A stretch of 64,000 bases of DNA from Apiosordaria backusii (lineage: Eukaryota > Ascomycota > Sordariomycetes > Sordariales > Lasiosphaeriaceae), in assembly GCA_030549205.1 (NCBI GenBank), contig JAUKTV010000008.1, forward strand, positions 744,001 through 808,000. The letters run 5' to 3'. Positions within the stretch are counted from its first letter, which is position 1. Every line of letters starts with the position of its first letter. The position numbers were made by a program, and so were the translations under genes. Shown here piece by piece: positions 19,626-29,485 of this stretch. The notes under the pieces are model-generated. The model saw only the letters and a list, made by a program, of their open reading frames with translations, was not told the DNA's origin and did not search any database.

Positions 19626-22600
19626 CTACTCTAACCACAACAACCACCTCACCAACCTCCACCCCCCCTTCCCAACCCCAATCACCACCCTCGAAATCAT
19701 CACCACGAACCAGACCCACCACATGAACCCAACCAGAACCCACTCCACACCCAGCCACCCCGCCCTCCTCAGCCATCGAAACCGCCTCCTACGGCGCCTC
19801 AACATCTTCTCAATTTGATCCACCACCCTCTTCACTTTCAACCTCTGCCCCGCAACCAAATCATGGTTCGCCTCGTCCGCCTCGTCCGCAGCCTTGCGCG
19901 TCAGGTCACTCAGCTCCCCTGCAATCTTCCACCTCGTCGCTTCGACCCTCTTTTCCAGGTTGGGGGCCGTCTCCCGCGCGAACTTGTCGTGCGTGAATTG
20001 GAACTGCGCGGCCGAGGCCTCCATTGCGGATGACAAAGTGCGCGCGGCGAGAGGGTAGAGGTCTATTTGGGCGACGGGGCGGGTGACCAGTCGATGTCTA
20101 GTTTCTGGGTCGGGACAGAGGGAGACGACGTCTCTCCAGGCGAATGGTGGTTGGCCGTCTGGGGAGGTGCTGCGGCTTTGGGATGAATGAGGGGAAGTGA
20201 GGAGCCTGCGCTCTTTGGCGCGGCGGTCCATTTCCATTGCGTGGATTCCTGAGCTGAGGATCAAAGCCCTGAGACGGGCGATTTCACGCTTGGATATGGC
20301 TCCGTGGGGCGGAGTGCCAACACGGTCGGTGATGGACCAGTGACGACCGGAAGATACAGTTGAGAATTGCCGTGGTTTGTGGTAGGAGAGGGGTGCCATG
20401 TCGATACGGTCTATTCCCCAGTCGGCGCTCTTTCGAGACTCGATGTCTGATTCGACATGTTCTCTGTGTCTCTCCAACAGTGGAGGTGGCGATGCACTTG
20501 GTGATGCCTCATGAATATCGATTCTGGGCGGTTTAAGAAGATCAAACCGGGATGATCGCCGGCTGAGTGGTTGCGCTGGTGGATGAGGTAACAAACCAGT
20601 CCCCTGCCCAGTATTAAGTGACTTGGCAGGGTTTGTTATCGACACAAACTGTGGCAGAGGCTCTGCCAAGTGTTTTCCGTTTTGCATCGATGCAGTTCGG
20701 CCATGACTTCGTCGGAACACCCGAGGACCACGGGACCTACCCCTGGCCTCAACCTCGGAGTCTGAAGATGAGGTGGTAGAGTACTGATCTTCGCCAGTCT
20801 CCTTCCTCCAGACCATATCACTAATCTTGGACACGCCACTGCGCAAGACGGTATCGATGCGAGGGCCGCGGAACAGCGACCTCAGGCCGCCGCCGACATC
20901 CTCAGGTCGAAGTTTGACACTCCCGGTACTCTTATGTGACCGATGACTAGAATCCGTACCCTTGGTCACTATCCGTCCGAGTGGACTCCTTGAAGGCCTT
21001 CGTTCTGGGGAAGATACGGCACTCCATTCCGGCTCAGATGTAGTAAAAGGTTTTTCGTTCAACGCTGCTGATGTCTCGGCCTCCTCCGCGCTCGCATAAT
21101 TGTCCACAGTGCGCTCCTTACTACGCTCGCGGAAAATGCTCTTAACCTTGTTCAGCGGGTTGCGTGATGGGGAGCTCGGCCTGCTGGATAATGGTGACAA
21201 ATCCATCCCGATAGCTGGGACCAATCCGACTTCCCGATTAGGGCGCAAATCTGGCGAGTTGGGCTGCGACGTGTCGTAGTCCACCGAGAACCTTCTACCC
21301 CTTGGAGGAACCTCGAGACTAGCCCGGCCCGGAACAGGAGGGGAAGGCCTGTGTTGAATGCTGCTGAACCTGCTTTCCCCCTCACTCAGCTCAGTACGCG
21401 AGTCCGTTCCACGATAAGAACCCTTAGCCTGGCTCGCATCTGGTGGATTGCTCGGCAGATCTCGCTCAGGGGTCATTGGGTTGAGGCTCGCAAACTTCAT
21501 ACGTAGCGCCTCATGATCATAGGGCGCCGGCGACGACTCAGAATCCCTCTGTTCCCTCGCGATCATCTCCTCCATCTGCTTCTCCAAAACAGATCTTACA
21601 GTAGTGGTGGCAGTGCCGGCTCTAGCACGGCGCCGCCGGTCACTGTCTGTATCTGAAGACTCAGAAAACGAAGCTCTGCGGATGCGCAAGAAGTCCCGGT
21701 TGTTAACAGAGCTATTCTGGCGGTGGTGGGATCCTTTCAGGGCTCGCAGTTTCTGTTGGGCGCGATCTCTAGCAGTGCTGAGGACATGCTCATGTTCAGG
21801 TTTTGGTGGTGGGGCTTCAAGTTGGGGCTTCTCTCCAGGGGTAACTGAATCTGAAGAGTCTTTATTCGAGCCCGGCGTTGTCAGCCGTGGAGGCTCGTCG
21901 CGAGACGGCAATGGCCGCGAGGCATCAGGTCCCTGAGGAAACCTTCGCTTCCAGTGGCGGTCCTCCACCAACTTTTTATTGTCGTCAAGCTCCAACCAAT
22001 AGACATCTGCAATCATGTCTGCCGGGTCAATCGCCCAGTCGACCCGTGGTCTTTTTGGCTTCGCAGCAGAAGTGGTGGACCGTGAAAGGTTGGAAGGAGG
22101 AGAGCTCTGAAATGATGTTGCTTGAGCGCCCGGAAAGGGCGGTAGAACAGGGTTGCCCGGTATTCGAGCCTGACCCGTGGCCACCCATTTGGCAACCTCA
22201 TCAATCCATTCAGAGACTCTTGGAACATCGTTGAACCCCTGACCTTCGCCGTCAATAGCTTTCCGCTCACGAGCTCGGACTTTCCGATTGCGTATGTACT
22301 GAAGAGGGTTGTATGGGCGTCCAATCCTGGTCTCGGACTCGTTGGTGGATGTCCTAAACATTTGAACAGAATCATTTGGTGTGCCAGCAGGGTTGGCTAC
22401 CAATGCTCTAGTCGTCCGCAGCGCTTCTAACGGGGGCAATAACTCCAAAACCCTTCTGTACTGAGCCATCAAGTCCAGGTACTCCTTGGCCTTTTGCGCT
22501 CGCGCCAATGTTGATTGCGAAAAATGGTAGCGGTAGGTCCCTTCAGGCTCGAATGCCGGCTGTAGAGGGCTGAGCACCCTTCCCGGGCCTATCCTCGGTG

Positions 22601-23399
22601 AGCGATCAGGCTTTGGGGAAATGGTTCGCGAAATTCTTCTTTGTTGCTGAAGGTGCTGTCTCAAGCTACCCCCAGCGGTGCTGTCAGGCAAGGGTGCCAA
22701 TCTAGGTGGTGCTGGCTGCGTGATGCTTCTCCTAGACGCAAGTCGCCTAGATTCGCTCAGGTTCAAGGCCATGTTAACGATCTGTGCCGATTCCAAGTCC
22801 AGCTGCGTGATACTCGTTCGAGGCGATGACCCGACTGCTGTATCCCCGGCGAGAGAGTCGCGCTCGCGCTTCGTGAGAGTGGAGGATGCTGACACTGGGT
22901 CAGAGTGGCCATTTTCCGTCGGCTCATACTCTTCGCTGAGCATGTGAGGCCCTGAACTACCCGAAAAAGTCCTTGGGTAAGGTCTCCCCTGACCATGTTG
23001 AGCATTCCTGGGTTTGTATTGATCGGTCGACTTTCGGTATTGCCTATCGGCTCGTGGGTTTATATGCGCGTCGCGTTCGCGAGTGTGAGGGTTGAATAGA
23101 GGGTCGTTGAGGAGGAAGGCGCCGCTCGATCGGTGTTTATGGCCGCGCGACGCATTAAGTGACCGCCGTTTCTCGCTCGGGTTTCGGTTGTCCAAGCGCA
23201 TTGATGACTTCGTCAGAGGATCGAGCTCCTCAGGGAGCGGTACCGGGGTAGAGTCGGGGGATAATACGTTTATAAAGCTGCTCTGAATACCGTCGGGCGG
23301 TCCTCGTCCGAGCGCACTCGAGTGCCTTGCCGCCCGTTGCGGACGCAGATGGGAGGGTGGGCTGACATCGTGGGCAATGTTGGTGTTGTGGTCAGTCAT
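19626..23399 (-). CDS. Large disordered protein with C-terminal membrane segment, 1257 residues, not recognised
   Basis: A single open frame of 3.77 kb. Most of the protein is Ser/Pro/Arg/Asp-rich and probably disordered. Islands that look folded or conserved are YLDLMAQYRRVLELLPPLEA (about residues 310-330), a stretch around VPRVSEWIDEVAKWVATGQ, DWAIDPADMIADVYWLELDD with WKRRFP, and a C-terminal helical region of about 180 residues. That region ends in a basic stretch (RRRRRFRWLRR) and one hydrophobic span (WVLVGFMWWVWFVVMIS), so a tail- or single-pass anchor with the bulk in the cytosol is likely. Many SP/RS-type sites suggest phosphorylation. I do not recognise the family and offer no function. 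Confidence 0.85.
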   Translation of the reverse strand: MTDHNTNIAHDVSPPSHLRPQRAARHSSALGRGPPDGIQSSFINVLSPDSTPVPLPEELDPLTKSSMRLDNRNPSEKRRSLNASRGHKHRSSGAFLLNDPLFNPHTRERDAHINPRADRQYRKSTDQYKPRNAQHGQGRPYPRTFSGSSGPHMLSEEYEPTENGHSDPVSASSTLTKRERDSLAGDTAVGSSPRTSITQLDLESAQIVNMALNLSESRRLASRRSITQPAPPRLAPLPDSTAGGSLRQHLQQQRRISRTISPKPDRSPRIGPGRVLSPLQPAFEPEGTYRYHFSQSTLARAQKAKEYLDLMAQYRRVLELLPPLEALRTTRALVANPAGTPNDSVQMFRTSTNESETRIGRPYNPLQYIRNRKVRARERKAIDGEGQGFNDVPRVSEWIDEVAKWVATGQARIPGNPVLPPFPGAQATSFQSSPPSNLSRSTTSAAKPKRPRVDWAIDPADMIADVYWLELDDNKKLVEDRHWKRRFPQGPDASRPLPSRDEPPRLTTPGSNKDSSDSVTPGEKPQLEAPPPKPEHEHVLSTARDRAQQKLRALKGSHHRQNSSVNNRDFLRIRRASFSESSDTDSDRRRRARAGTATTTVRSVLEKQMEEMIAREQRDSESSPAPYDHEALRMKFASLNPMTPERDLPSNPPDASQAKGSYRGTDSRTELSEGESRFSSIQHRPSPPVPGRASLEVPPRGRRFSVDYDTSQPNSPDLRPNREVGLVPAIGMDLSPLSSRPSSPSRNPLNKVKSIFRERSKERTVDNYASAEEAETSAALNEKPFTTSEPEWSAVSSPERRPSRSPLGRIVTKGTDSSHRSHKSTGSVKLRPEDVGGGLRSLFRGPRIDTVLRSGVSKISDMVWRKETGEDQYSTTSSSDSEVEARGRSRGPRVFRRSHGRTASMQNGKHLAEPLPQFVSITNPAKSLNTGQGTGLLPHPPAQPLSRRSSRFDLLKPPRIDIHEASPSASPPPLLERHREHVESDIESRKSADWGIDRIDMAPLSYHKPRQFSTVSSGRHWSITDRVGTPPHGAISKREIARLRALILSSGIHAMEMDRRAKERRLLTSPHSSQSRSTSPDGQPPFAWRDVVSLCPDPETRHRLVTRPVAQIDLYPLAARTLSSAMEASAAQFQFTHDKFARETAPNLEKRVEATRWKIAGELSDLTRKAADEADEANHDLVAGQRLKVKRVVDQIEKMLRRRRRRFRWLRRAGWLGVEWVLVGFMWWVWFVVMISRVVIGVGKGGWRLVRWLLWLE

Positions 23400-23865
23400 T
23401 TCGGAGCTCCCTTCGCCCTGGGGCGATTCTCTTGGGGTTCCAACTCAAAGATATTCGATATGGCGATACATTTTCTACGCCGTGTTTGGGTCTGGTACGT
23501 TGGGCAATGCTGGCAGAGCTGAACAACCAGAATTTTCCATGTGAAGCTCCGACGTCAGGAGGGATGTGGTCGGAATCTTCTCATTCGCCAGGGTCCTGTT
23601 CAATGTCCGGTTGGTGTTCCGCAGAGAACCACGCTTGGCTTCAGCGAGTTTCAGGGTAAATACTCGGGTCGGCAGGCAAGGTGGCCCACTGTTAGCCGCA
23701 AACAAGCACAGGGTTGTGGGGGTTCAAGTCACTGTCAGCGCTACCTATCCATGCACAATGCATGGGCTTTTTGCTTGCACAAACGGCTGTTGGCATGTCA
23801 GCAGTCAACTCCATCTTGTCCTTTTAAAGAATGCAATGTCTTTTCATGCGGAAACTACATGGATA
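23400..23865. other. Promoter region of the 1257-residue gene
   Basis: The 466 bases upstream of the start at 23399 also hold the 3' UTR of the J-domain gene. Open frames here are continuations of antisense shadows. No other feature was recognised. Confidence 0.45.
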
Positions 23866-25021
23866 TTATCTTCTCCCCCTTCGATATTTTCCATATCTCT
23901 TCTTGAGGATGTTGGCCACGTAGTGTGCCTTGCACTTGATGCAAGCCCTCCCCTCACACTTGGGACACTCCCGGGTCCAGCCCATCCACCCTTTCAACCT
24001 TCCACAAAAGAAGCATTCAGCTCTCCCAAACCTCACGGACCAGCCAGTGAGAGGATGACGACAGTAATATGGTGCCTGTTCTGTCGTAATACTCAGAAAT
24101 TCGCTTTCAGAGTCTGTCTGGGAGCTCTCCCTTTCCCGTTCCTGTGCTCCCTCCTGGTATTGTCGAAGCATACTCTCGCTTTCCTCCACCCATCCTTGCC
24201 ATCGTCTTCTATGCCGCTCTTCCCTTTGGCGCTCGTCCTCCCTTCTAGCCCTTTCGTATTCCCTCTCTGCACGTTCAGCCCGCAACCTTGCTTTCAGTTG
24301 CTCAATCTCTCGTGCTGCCCTCAGTCTCCTCTCCTCCCAGTCCCGGCGTTGTCTCTCTTGCTCCTGCCACCAAATTCTTTCCCTGTAATCTTCTTCCTGT
24401 TGCTCCCTACATCTCCTTGTAGCATCCTCGGCCCACCCCTTGACCTGCCTCTGCCTCATGATCCTTGCCTGTTCCTCCGCCTGTTTTTCGACTTCACGGC
24501 GGTTCCATTCAGCAACAAACTCCCATTGTCTGTTGGCTTCATCTTGCTTCCACTGAGCACGAAGCTCTTCATGTCTTTCTGCCTCTCTGCGTTCTTCCTC
24601 TCGGTTTGCAAGTGCCCTGTCAGAAGCCACGGCCTCTTGCCTCACAGCATCCTCCTCTTCGGAAGCCAGCTTCCGGTAGCGGAGCCACTCAATTCTGATA
24701 CGAGGGTATTCGGCATCGTAATGTGTGCGTTTGTCTTCATCGCGGAGGTAATCATAAGCTTCTTGTACCTATCCCATGTGTTAGTAGCTCCCAAATGTTA
24801 GAGAAGACCGGGAGGTGACAAACTCTGCGGAACTGAGCTGCATCGCCAGCTTCTCCCGGCGCCTTCTTGTCCGGGTGATGCTGCTTGACCAGCTTCAACC
24901 AGGCGGCTTTGATATCCCTTGGCTCGATATATGTGTGCTCGTCATCGAAGGTTGGGAAGCCGAGGTCAAAGTAGTAATCGGGTTTTGCTGGCTCAGGATT
25001 AAAAGGGTATCTGGTGTCCAT
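23866..25021 (-). CDS. J-domain protein with coiled coil and C-terminal CxxC cluster
   Basis: Probable Hsp70 co-chaperone. Two exons, 25021-24824 and 24768-23866 (intron 55 nt), 366 residues. The N-terminal J domain has the HPD motif at residues 49-51 and, after the splice, the usual RRVQEAYDYLRDEDKRTHYD end. A highly charged Glu/Arg/Gln helix (about residues 90-260) predicts a long coiled coil. The C-terminus has three CxxC pairs (CFFC, CPKC, CIKC), suggesting a zinc-binding end, then a basic tail ending RRGRR. No membrane or signal segment is seen. The start at 25021 is chosen because it opens directly into the J domain; an in-frame ATG 39 bases upstream exists. The client or compartment is unknown. 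Confidence 0.85.
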
Positions 25022-25776
25022 GGCTGCTGTCTGGCTGTCCGCTTCACATAGTTTAAGCATCTAGTGAGGGCCTCAAGAAGAATCAGAAACAGTGGAGGAA
25101 GGCAACGATCCGGCCGTTGGTGAAAAGAACACGAAGATGTTGATTGAAATTTAAATTATGATGCCATGAAACCAGCCAGCTGGGCACGGTTGAGACTACA
25201 TGGAAGTGAGGCGCGTATCACAACATCATCTTATCTATTGTTGGTTCCTTTGTCAATAGGAGCACGCTAGTTGGCCGATTGAGACTTACACAATACGAAG
25301 AAATGAGATGGGATGGAAAGTGAGTTCATCTTCAATGGAACGACGCTATTCAAGCCATTGTGTGCCAGGCCTGACGGAGCAGGCTCTCCGGTAAGGCGCC
25401 TCGTGACATGACTCTGGCTCGTGGAGGGCGAGATGGAGAGTCGAAATGAGGCTCTTGATGAGAAATGACCTGGGCCATGATTGACCGAGCTCGGAGTTTT
25501 GAGATGTCGGTGAAAAAGCTGCAACCTTGGTAGTCTGATTTAACAAAGGCTGAGAAGACCAAGATCGGATGACTGGTATTAAAAGACACAAATTCTGCTG
25601 TAATCTTAGCCCGCGGGTGATAACACCCAGAAATACAAGCTGGGAAGGAGCGTTCAATATCCACTCTTCTCAGCAAACCAATCTCACCCATGTGCCCGAA
25701 CTCATAGCTTCCGACCGCAGGTAAATTCATTTCATACCCAGTGATCCATCCGCTCAAAACCAGTCTTCACATGATT
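25022..25776. other. Intergenic region between the J-domain and FAXC-like genes
   Basis: About 750 bases with the J-domain gene promoter and the FAXC-like 3' end. An open frame at 25350-25757 on the minus strand has no recognisable protein character. Nothing else is seen. Confidence 0.4.
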
Positions 25777-26731
25777 TCAGCCTCCCTCTTTCAACAACTG
25801 CTCAAAATCCCGATAATCCCCAAAATACCTATCATGACTCCGCCTCACATATTCCACCAAAGCCTCATGCTCCATCACCAATCTCCTCAAAACCGGTTGA
25901 CTGTCTCACTGTCAGCACTTACCCACATTGCCCACCGCAACTTATTCAAACCACATTGCGTAAAGGAACTTACAACTTCAAAACCAACACCCCAACCAAA
26001 AAACCCCAACAGCTAAAATCCGCCTCCGTCGCCTCCTTTCCCCCCAGAATCCAAAACACCCCCTTATCCTCACCCATCTTCTCATAACTCCTCCTAGCAT
26101 AACCCCCCAAAACCTCCACCCCCTCCCTCATAAACACCCCCACCTCCTCAAAGCTATACCTCCCCACCCCCTGAAAATACAGCGTCCCCCTCAAAAACCC
26201 CTGCAGTCCCTTCGTAGCAAGCCGTCTCAACCCAAACCTCAAATGCGCAAACGGCCCAGCGGCAACAAGAAGAGGATAATTCTCCTTCCAGCGTTCATAC
26301 ATCTACCTCCCCACTAATCAACCAACCATTTCTCCCACGACATCAGTAAAGGGTAAACTTACAAGAAACCAATAAAGATGCCCCTCCACCATTATCTTCA
26401 GGGAGTAATCCTCTCCCCTCACGGTCTTGGACCCCTTCTCAAGGCTGTCATTTGGCGAGATCAGCAGCCCCCTCTGCGCCAACTCCCTCACAATAAAACC
26501 CGTGTCACCTACTACCTTCCCATCCTCAGCAAACTTGACATAGGGAATCTTCCCCCTCGGCGCAGCCGGTTTTGATCCCGCGGCATCGACATACGATATG
26601 CCGGCGTGCCGGAGGCGGAACTGGAGTTTGCTGACGAAGGGGGATAGGCTGTTTCTTTTCTGGTGAGGAGTTTTAGGATCGGGGCAGTCGAAGCTGTAGA
26701 GGGTTAGCTGGGGTGGTGGTTGGTCTGCCAT
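25777..26731 (-). CDS. FAXC/metaxin-like glutathione S-transferase-fold protein
   Basis: Three exons: 26731-26363, 26302-25974 and 25900-25777 (introns 60 and 73 nt), 273 residues. The N-terminal half has the thioredoxin-like pattern of the failed-axon-connections/metaxin group: a beta strand LTLYSFDC, then GKIPYVKFAEDGKVVGDTGFIVREL. The middle (MYERWKENYPLL, then LRRLATKGLQGFLRGTLYFQGVGRYS) and the helical C-terminal half with ATEADFSCWGFLVGVL match the GST C-terminal domain of that group. The second exon opens with an ATG codon that is internal. Function is unknown in fungi; glutathione binding is not assured because the catalytic residue is not evident. Confidence 0.82.
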
Positions 26732-27189
26732 TATGGTGATGTTGGATGATGTTGATCATAAGAATGGACGAGGAGGAATATGAAAGCCATAGCTATGGGA
26801 TTATGTGAGTTTATATAAAATGCCTCGGGTGAGAGGCGAATACTGCCGTTTACTCTTGTCAAAAATTAAGAAGTTGTAGGATCATGGCAATGCCACCAGG
26901 AAGGGAAGGGATGCGCACAGCTGAGGTTACAGACAACCGAACCGACCAAATGCGATCCCTCCGGCGCATGTAAGTGTACGGAAAAGTCCAATGTTCAACA
27001 GTAATCATATTTAGTGCTTATTAGCCATCACGTTGGCAGCCAGGAGGTCAAGTACCTTGCATTGGTCCCCTGAAAAATGTGTAAACCTAGCAAACCCAAG
27101 TATTCGATTCTACGATCTACTCAAGACTAAACATCACTCGCTACCACCGAACACCAACCCACGTTACAACTTCTCAAGAGAAACCAATA
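26732..27189. other. Upstream region of the FAXC-like gene
   Basis: About 460 bases with the FAXC-like promoter (TATA candidate at 26811-26820) and the PHAF1 3' UTR. No gene is seen. Confidence 0.45.
26811..26820 (-). promoter_or_regulatory. TATA box candidate of the FAXC-like gene
   Basis: The plus strand reads TTATATAAAA, which contains TATATAA on either strand, 80-90 bases upstream of the start codon at 26731. Distance and sequence fit a TATA element. Confidence 0.5.
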
Positions 27190-28742
27190 TTAAAAGACAG
27201 TAACAGCACTCACAGCCCCACTCCTCAATACCTCAAACACCAGACCCGGGTACCCATACAGCGTCGTCGTGGACTCCTCGCTCCCCTCAAACTTCTTCCC
27301 CATACCGGCCCCAGGCTCTTCCCACCCGCCCAGCATCTCTATACTGCTGCCCGGAGAATCCCCCCAGCCTCGGTTCAGGACCATACCCCTCTGCTTCTGC
27401 TGGGCTTCTCCCTCCGAGGCATAAATCGACTTCCACTCCTCCTTCAGTTTCTCCTCCAGCTCCGGGAATGGTGTCTCCGAGTTTGGCACCTGGTCCTCGG
27501 TATCCTCGTCATCCCCCTTACCAAGATAGGCAATCTCCCATCTACACCGACGGTGCCGGTTGAATGGGTACGAACCTGGCACATTTCCGTGCAAGATCAG
27601 CTTGGTTGCAACCTGCCGGTGAGGATTTGTGGATCTAAACGGTGGTTCGGGCGTTGGCTTGTTACTTGATGAAGGAGGCGGTTCCGATGGCTCCGTGGGC
27701 GTCGACACCAAGATGTCAAACCCGAGGTAAAAGTAGTTGTAGAAACACTCCCCTGCCACATTGGCAACTTCGTCCTCAACAGCCTCCTCCTCGTTGGACT
27801 CGTACCCATCTGAGGGATTCAGTGATGACTGATCTGTATCCGTCATGTCGTCGTGCTGCTTGAGATCCTTGCCGTTTGGCCTCCCAGCTGTGTTGCTCGC
27901 TGACCTCAACTTATGAATGTACATGCGCTGGTCATTCTTGCGGTAAATGGCATCCGGGGGCCCTAGTTCGGCCACGATTTGCTGAGGGGTAGTCTCGCCA
28001 AAATGGATCCAGAACGAGTTGTTAGTCCATTTGCGAAAGAGTTGTACTTTCCCACCGCCGTGGATTTTCACTAGTGAGACTTCATCAGGACAAACATCTT
28101 TGCCCTTGGAGAGGGGGCGAAGGTCTTGATGCTCGGAAGTACTTCCGTCCACATTGTCTTGCGGGCCTGGGCCCAGGAGTCACCGCTGAAGATGGCCATG
28201 GATTTGGGGACCGCCGAGGATGACAGCAACGCGACAACATCCTTTTGCGGCGAGTACTCGCTCGCTTTCATGGGAAAGACGAAACCCACGCCAGGATATG
28301 AAAGAATGTATAGTCCTGCGTCTCCTGCCTGCTTCACAAACTCTCCACCATATGTAGGGCCCAAGAAGCGCTGGTAGATGTGACGGAATGTTGGTTCGGG
28401 CGTACTGTCGGTGGTAGGAGAGCTACTCGGCGGTCGGACAAGATCTCGCTCTTTATCGTTTGCTGGCTTGAAGAATATGTGGTTCTTTGTAAAGTTGATC
28501 ACTTCAATCAGCCGCAGTCGCTGTTCTGGCCCGTCAAACTGTAGCCGGAGGCCGTTGGCTGGCAAGCCGACGATGACTTCTTTCGTGACTGGGGCGGTTG
28601 ACTGGAAGTACAACTCGATCTTGGGGAAGCGTTGTGGTTCGGCTTTGATTCGTGTCAATACATCATGGAGAGAAGCACCGAGGACAAGGAATCCCAGGGC
28701 CCGCCCAGGATGCAACTGGGCGGAAAAGAGAGACGACGACAT
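27190..28742 (-). CDS. PHAF1/UPF0183 family protein, reading frame broken at a G/C run
   Basis: Homologue of phagosome assembly factor 1 (C16orf70), a family linked to autophagic membranes in animals; its fungal role is not known to me. The start at 28742 (MSSSLFSAQLHPGRALGFLVLG) and all family blocks are present: QRLRLIEVINF, PTYGGEF, YPGVGFVFPM, SMAIFSGDSW, PDEVSLVKIHGGGKVQL, WIHFGETTPQ and ELGPPDAIYRKND. The first part is in one frame to 28071 and the rest in another from about 28152. They meet at a five-base G run (28113-28117). One extra base there would join TFAP to LSKGKDVCPDEV and give 517 residues. No plausible intron fits the overlap of about 80 bases. Sequence error is the likeliest cause; a true loss is possible. 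Confidence 0.85.
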
Positions 28743-29485
28743 CGCGAATAGCTTCAGCAGCAGACTATTGGGGAAAGTATGGATGAAGCGTATGTATGAT
28801 GGAAAGAGATGTCTACCCTCGTGTGGAAGACGAGGCTTCGAAGGACAGAACTGTTGCAAAGTGTACTCCGTAATCAAGACAAGTAAGAACTGGGGATGCA
28901 AAAGACAAGTTGGATAATCAGAGCACCTGTGACAAAGACACTGGAAACTGCCTCAAAACTCATAGCCACTGAGCAGCTGGCGGGATCACGAGGCGGTCGC
29001 GCTGGAGCTCACATGGGACGGTGTACCTTAGGTACCTACGGATAGGGGACCGCTCTAGCGGTACGTCATCCTATCTGGCAGGCAGATAACGATAGTTAGC
29101 GAACGATAGCGGGCGATAGAGGGGCAGGCGGGGTCCAATCTGCAGCTGTCAATTGGCGGAAAGTGGGTCGAATTGGTTGCTGCAGCAATAGCTTCTTGGC
29201 CAGCAGCGTTGTTTGTGATCGCGCCCCCCAACCCTGGTCCATGTCTCCACTTTGGGACATGCCATTTTTGCAATGACAGCAGCGACGTGGACGAGCCACA
29301 GACCACACCCTGTCCCGCGGTAAAGAGGCACCAAGGCTCATCACAGTTGAGACCTTGCCTTGGAGTTTTGGGTGGCTTTAGTTTTTGTGGTTTTTTTTTA
29401 TGATATCCAAGCTTTTTCTTTTCAGCCACGACACCACGCGACTAAACAACACGAGAACGACCGATTCGATACCCGGCTCCTTTTC
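28743..29485. promoter_or_regulatory. Divergent promoter region of PHAF1 and kinesin-5
   Basis: About 740 bases between two start codons facing apart. It contains the palindromic motif GTACCTTAGGTACCTA around 29022-29039, a type common in fungal intergenic DNA, and a T8 run before the kinesin start. No other gene is seen. Confidence 0.5.

Noticed and set aside
23566..24801. 411-codon plus-strand frame over the J-domain gene
   Set aside because: Leu/Ser/Pro-rich mirror of the Glu/Arg coiled coil on the minus strand.
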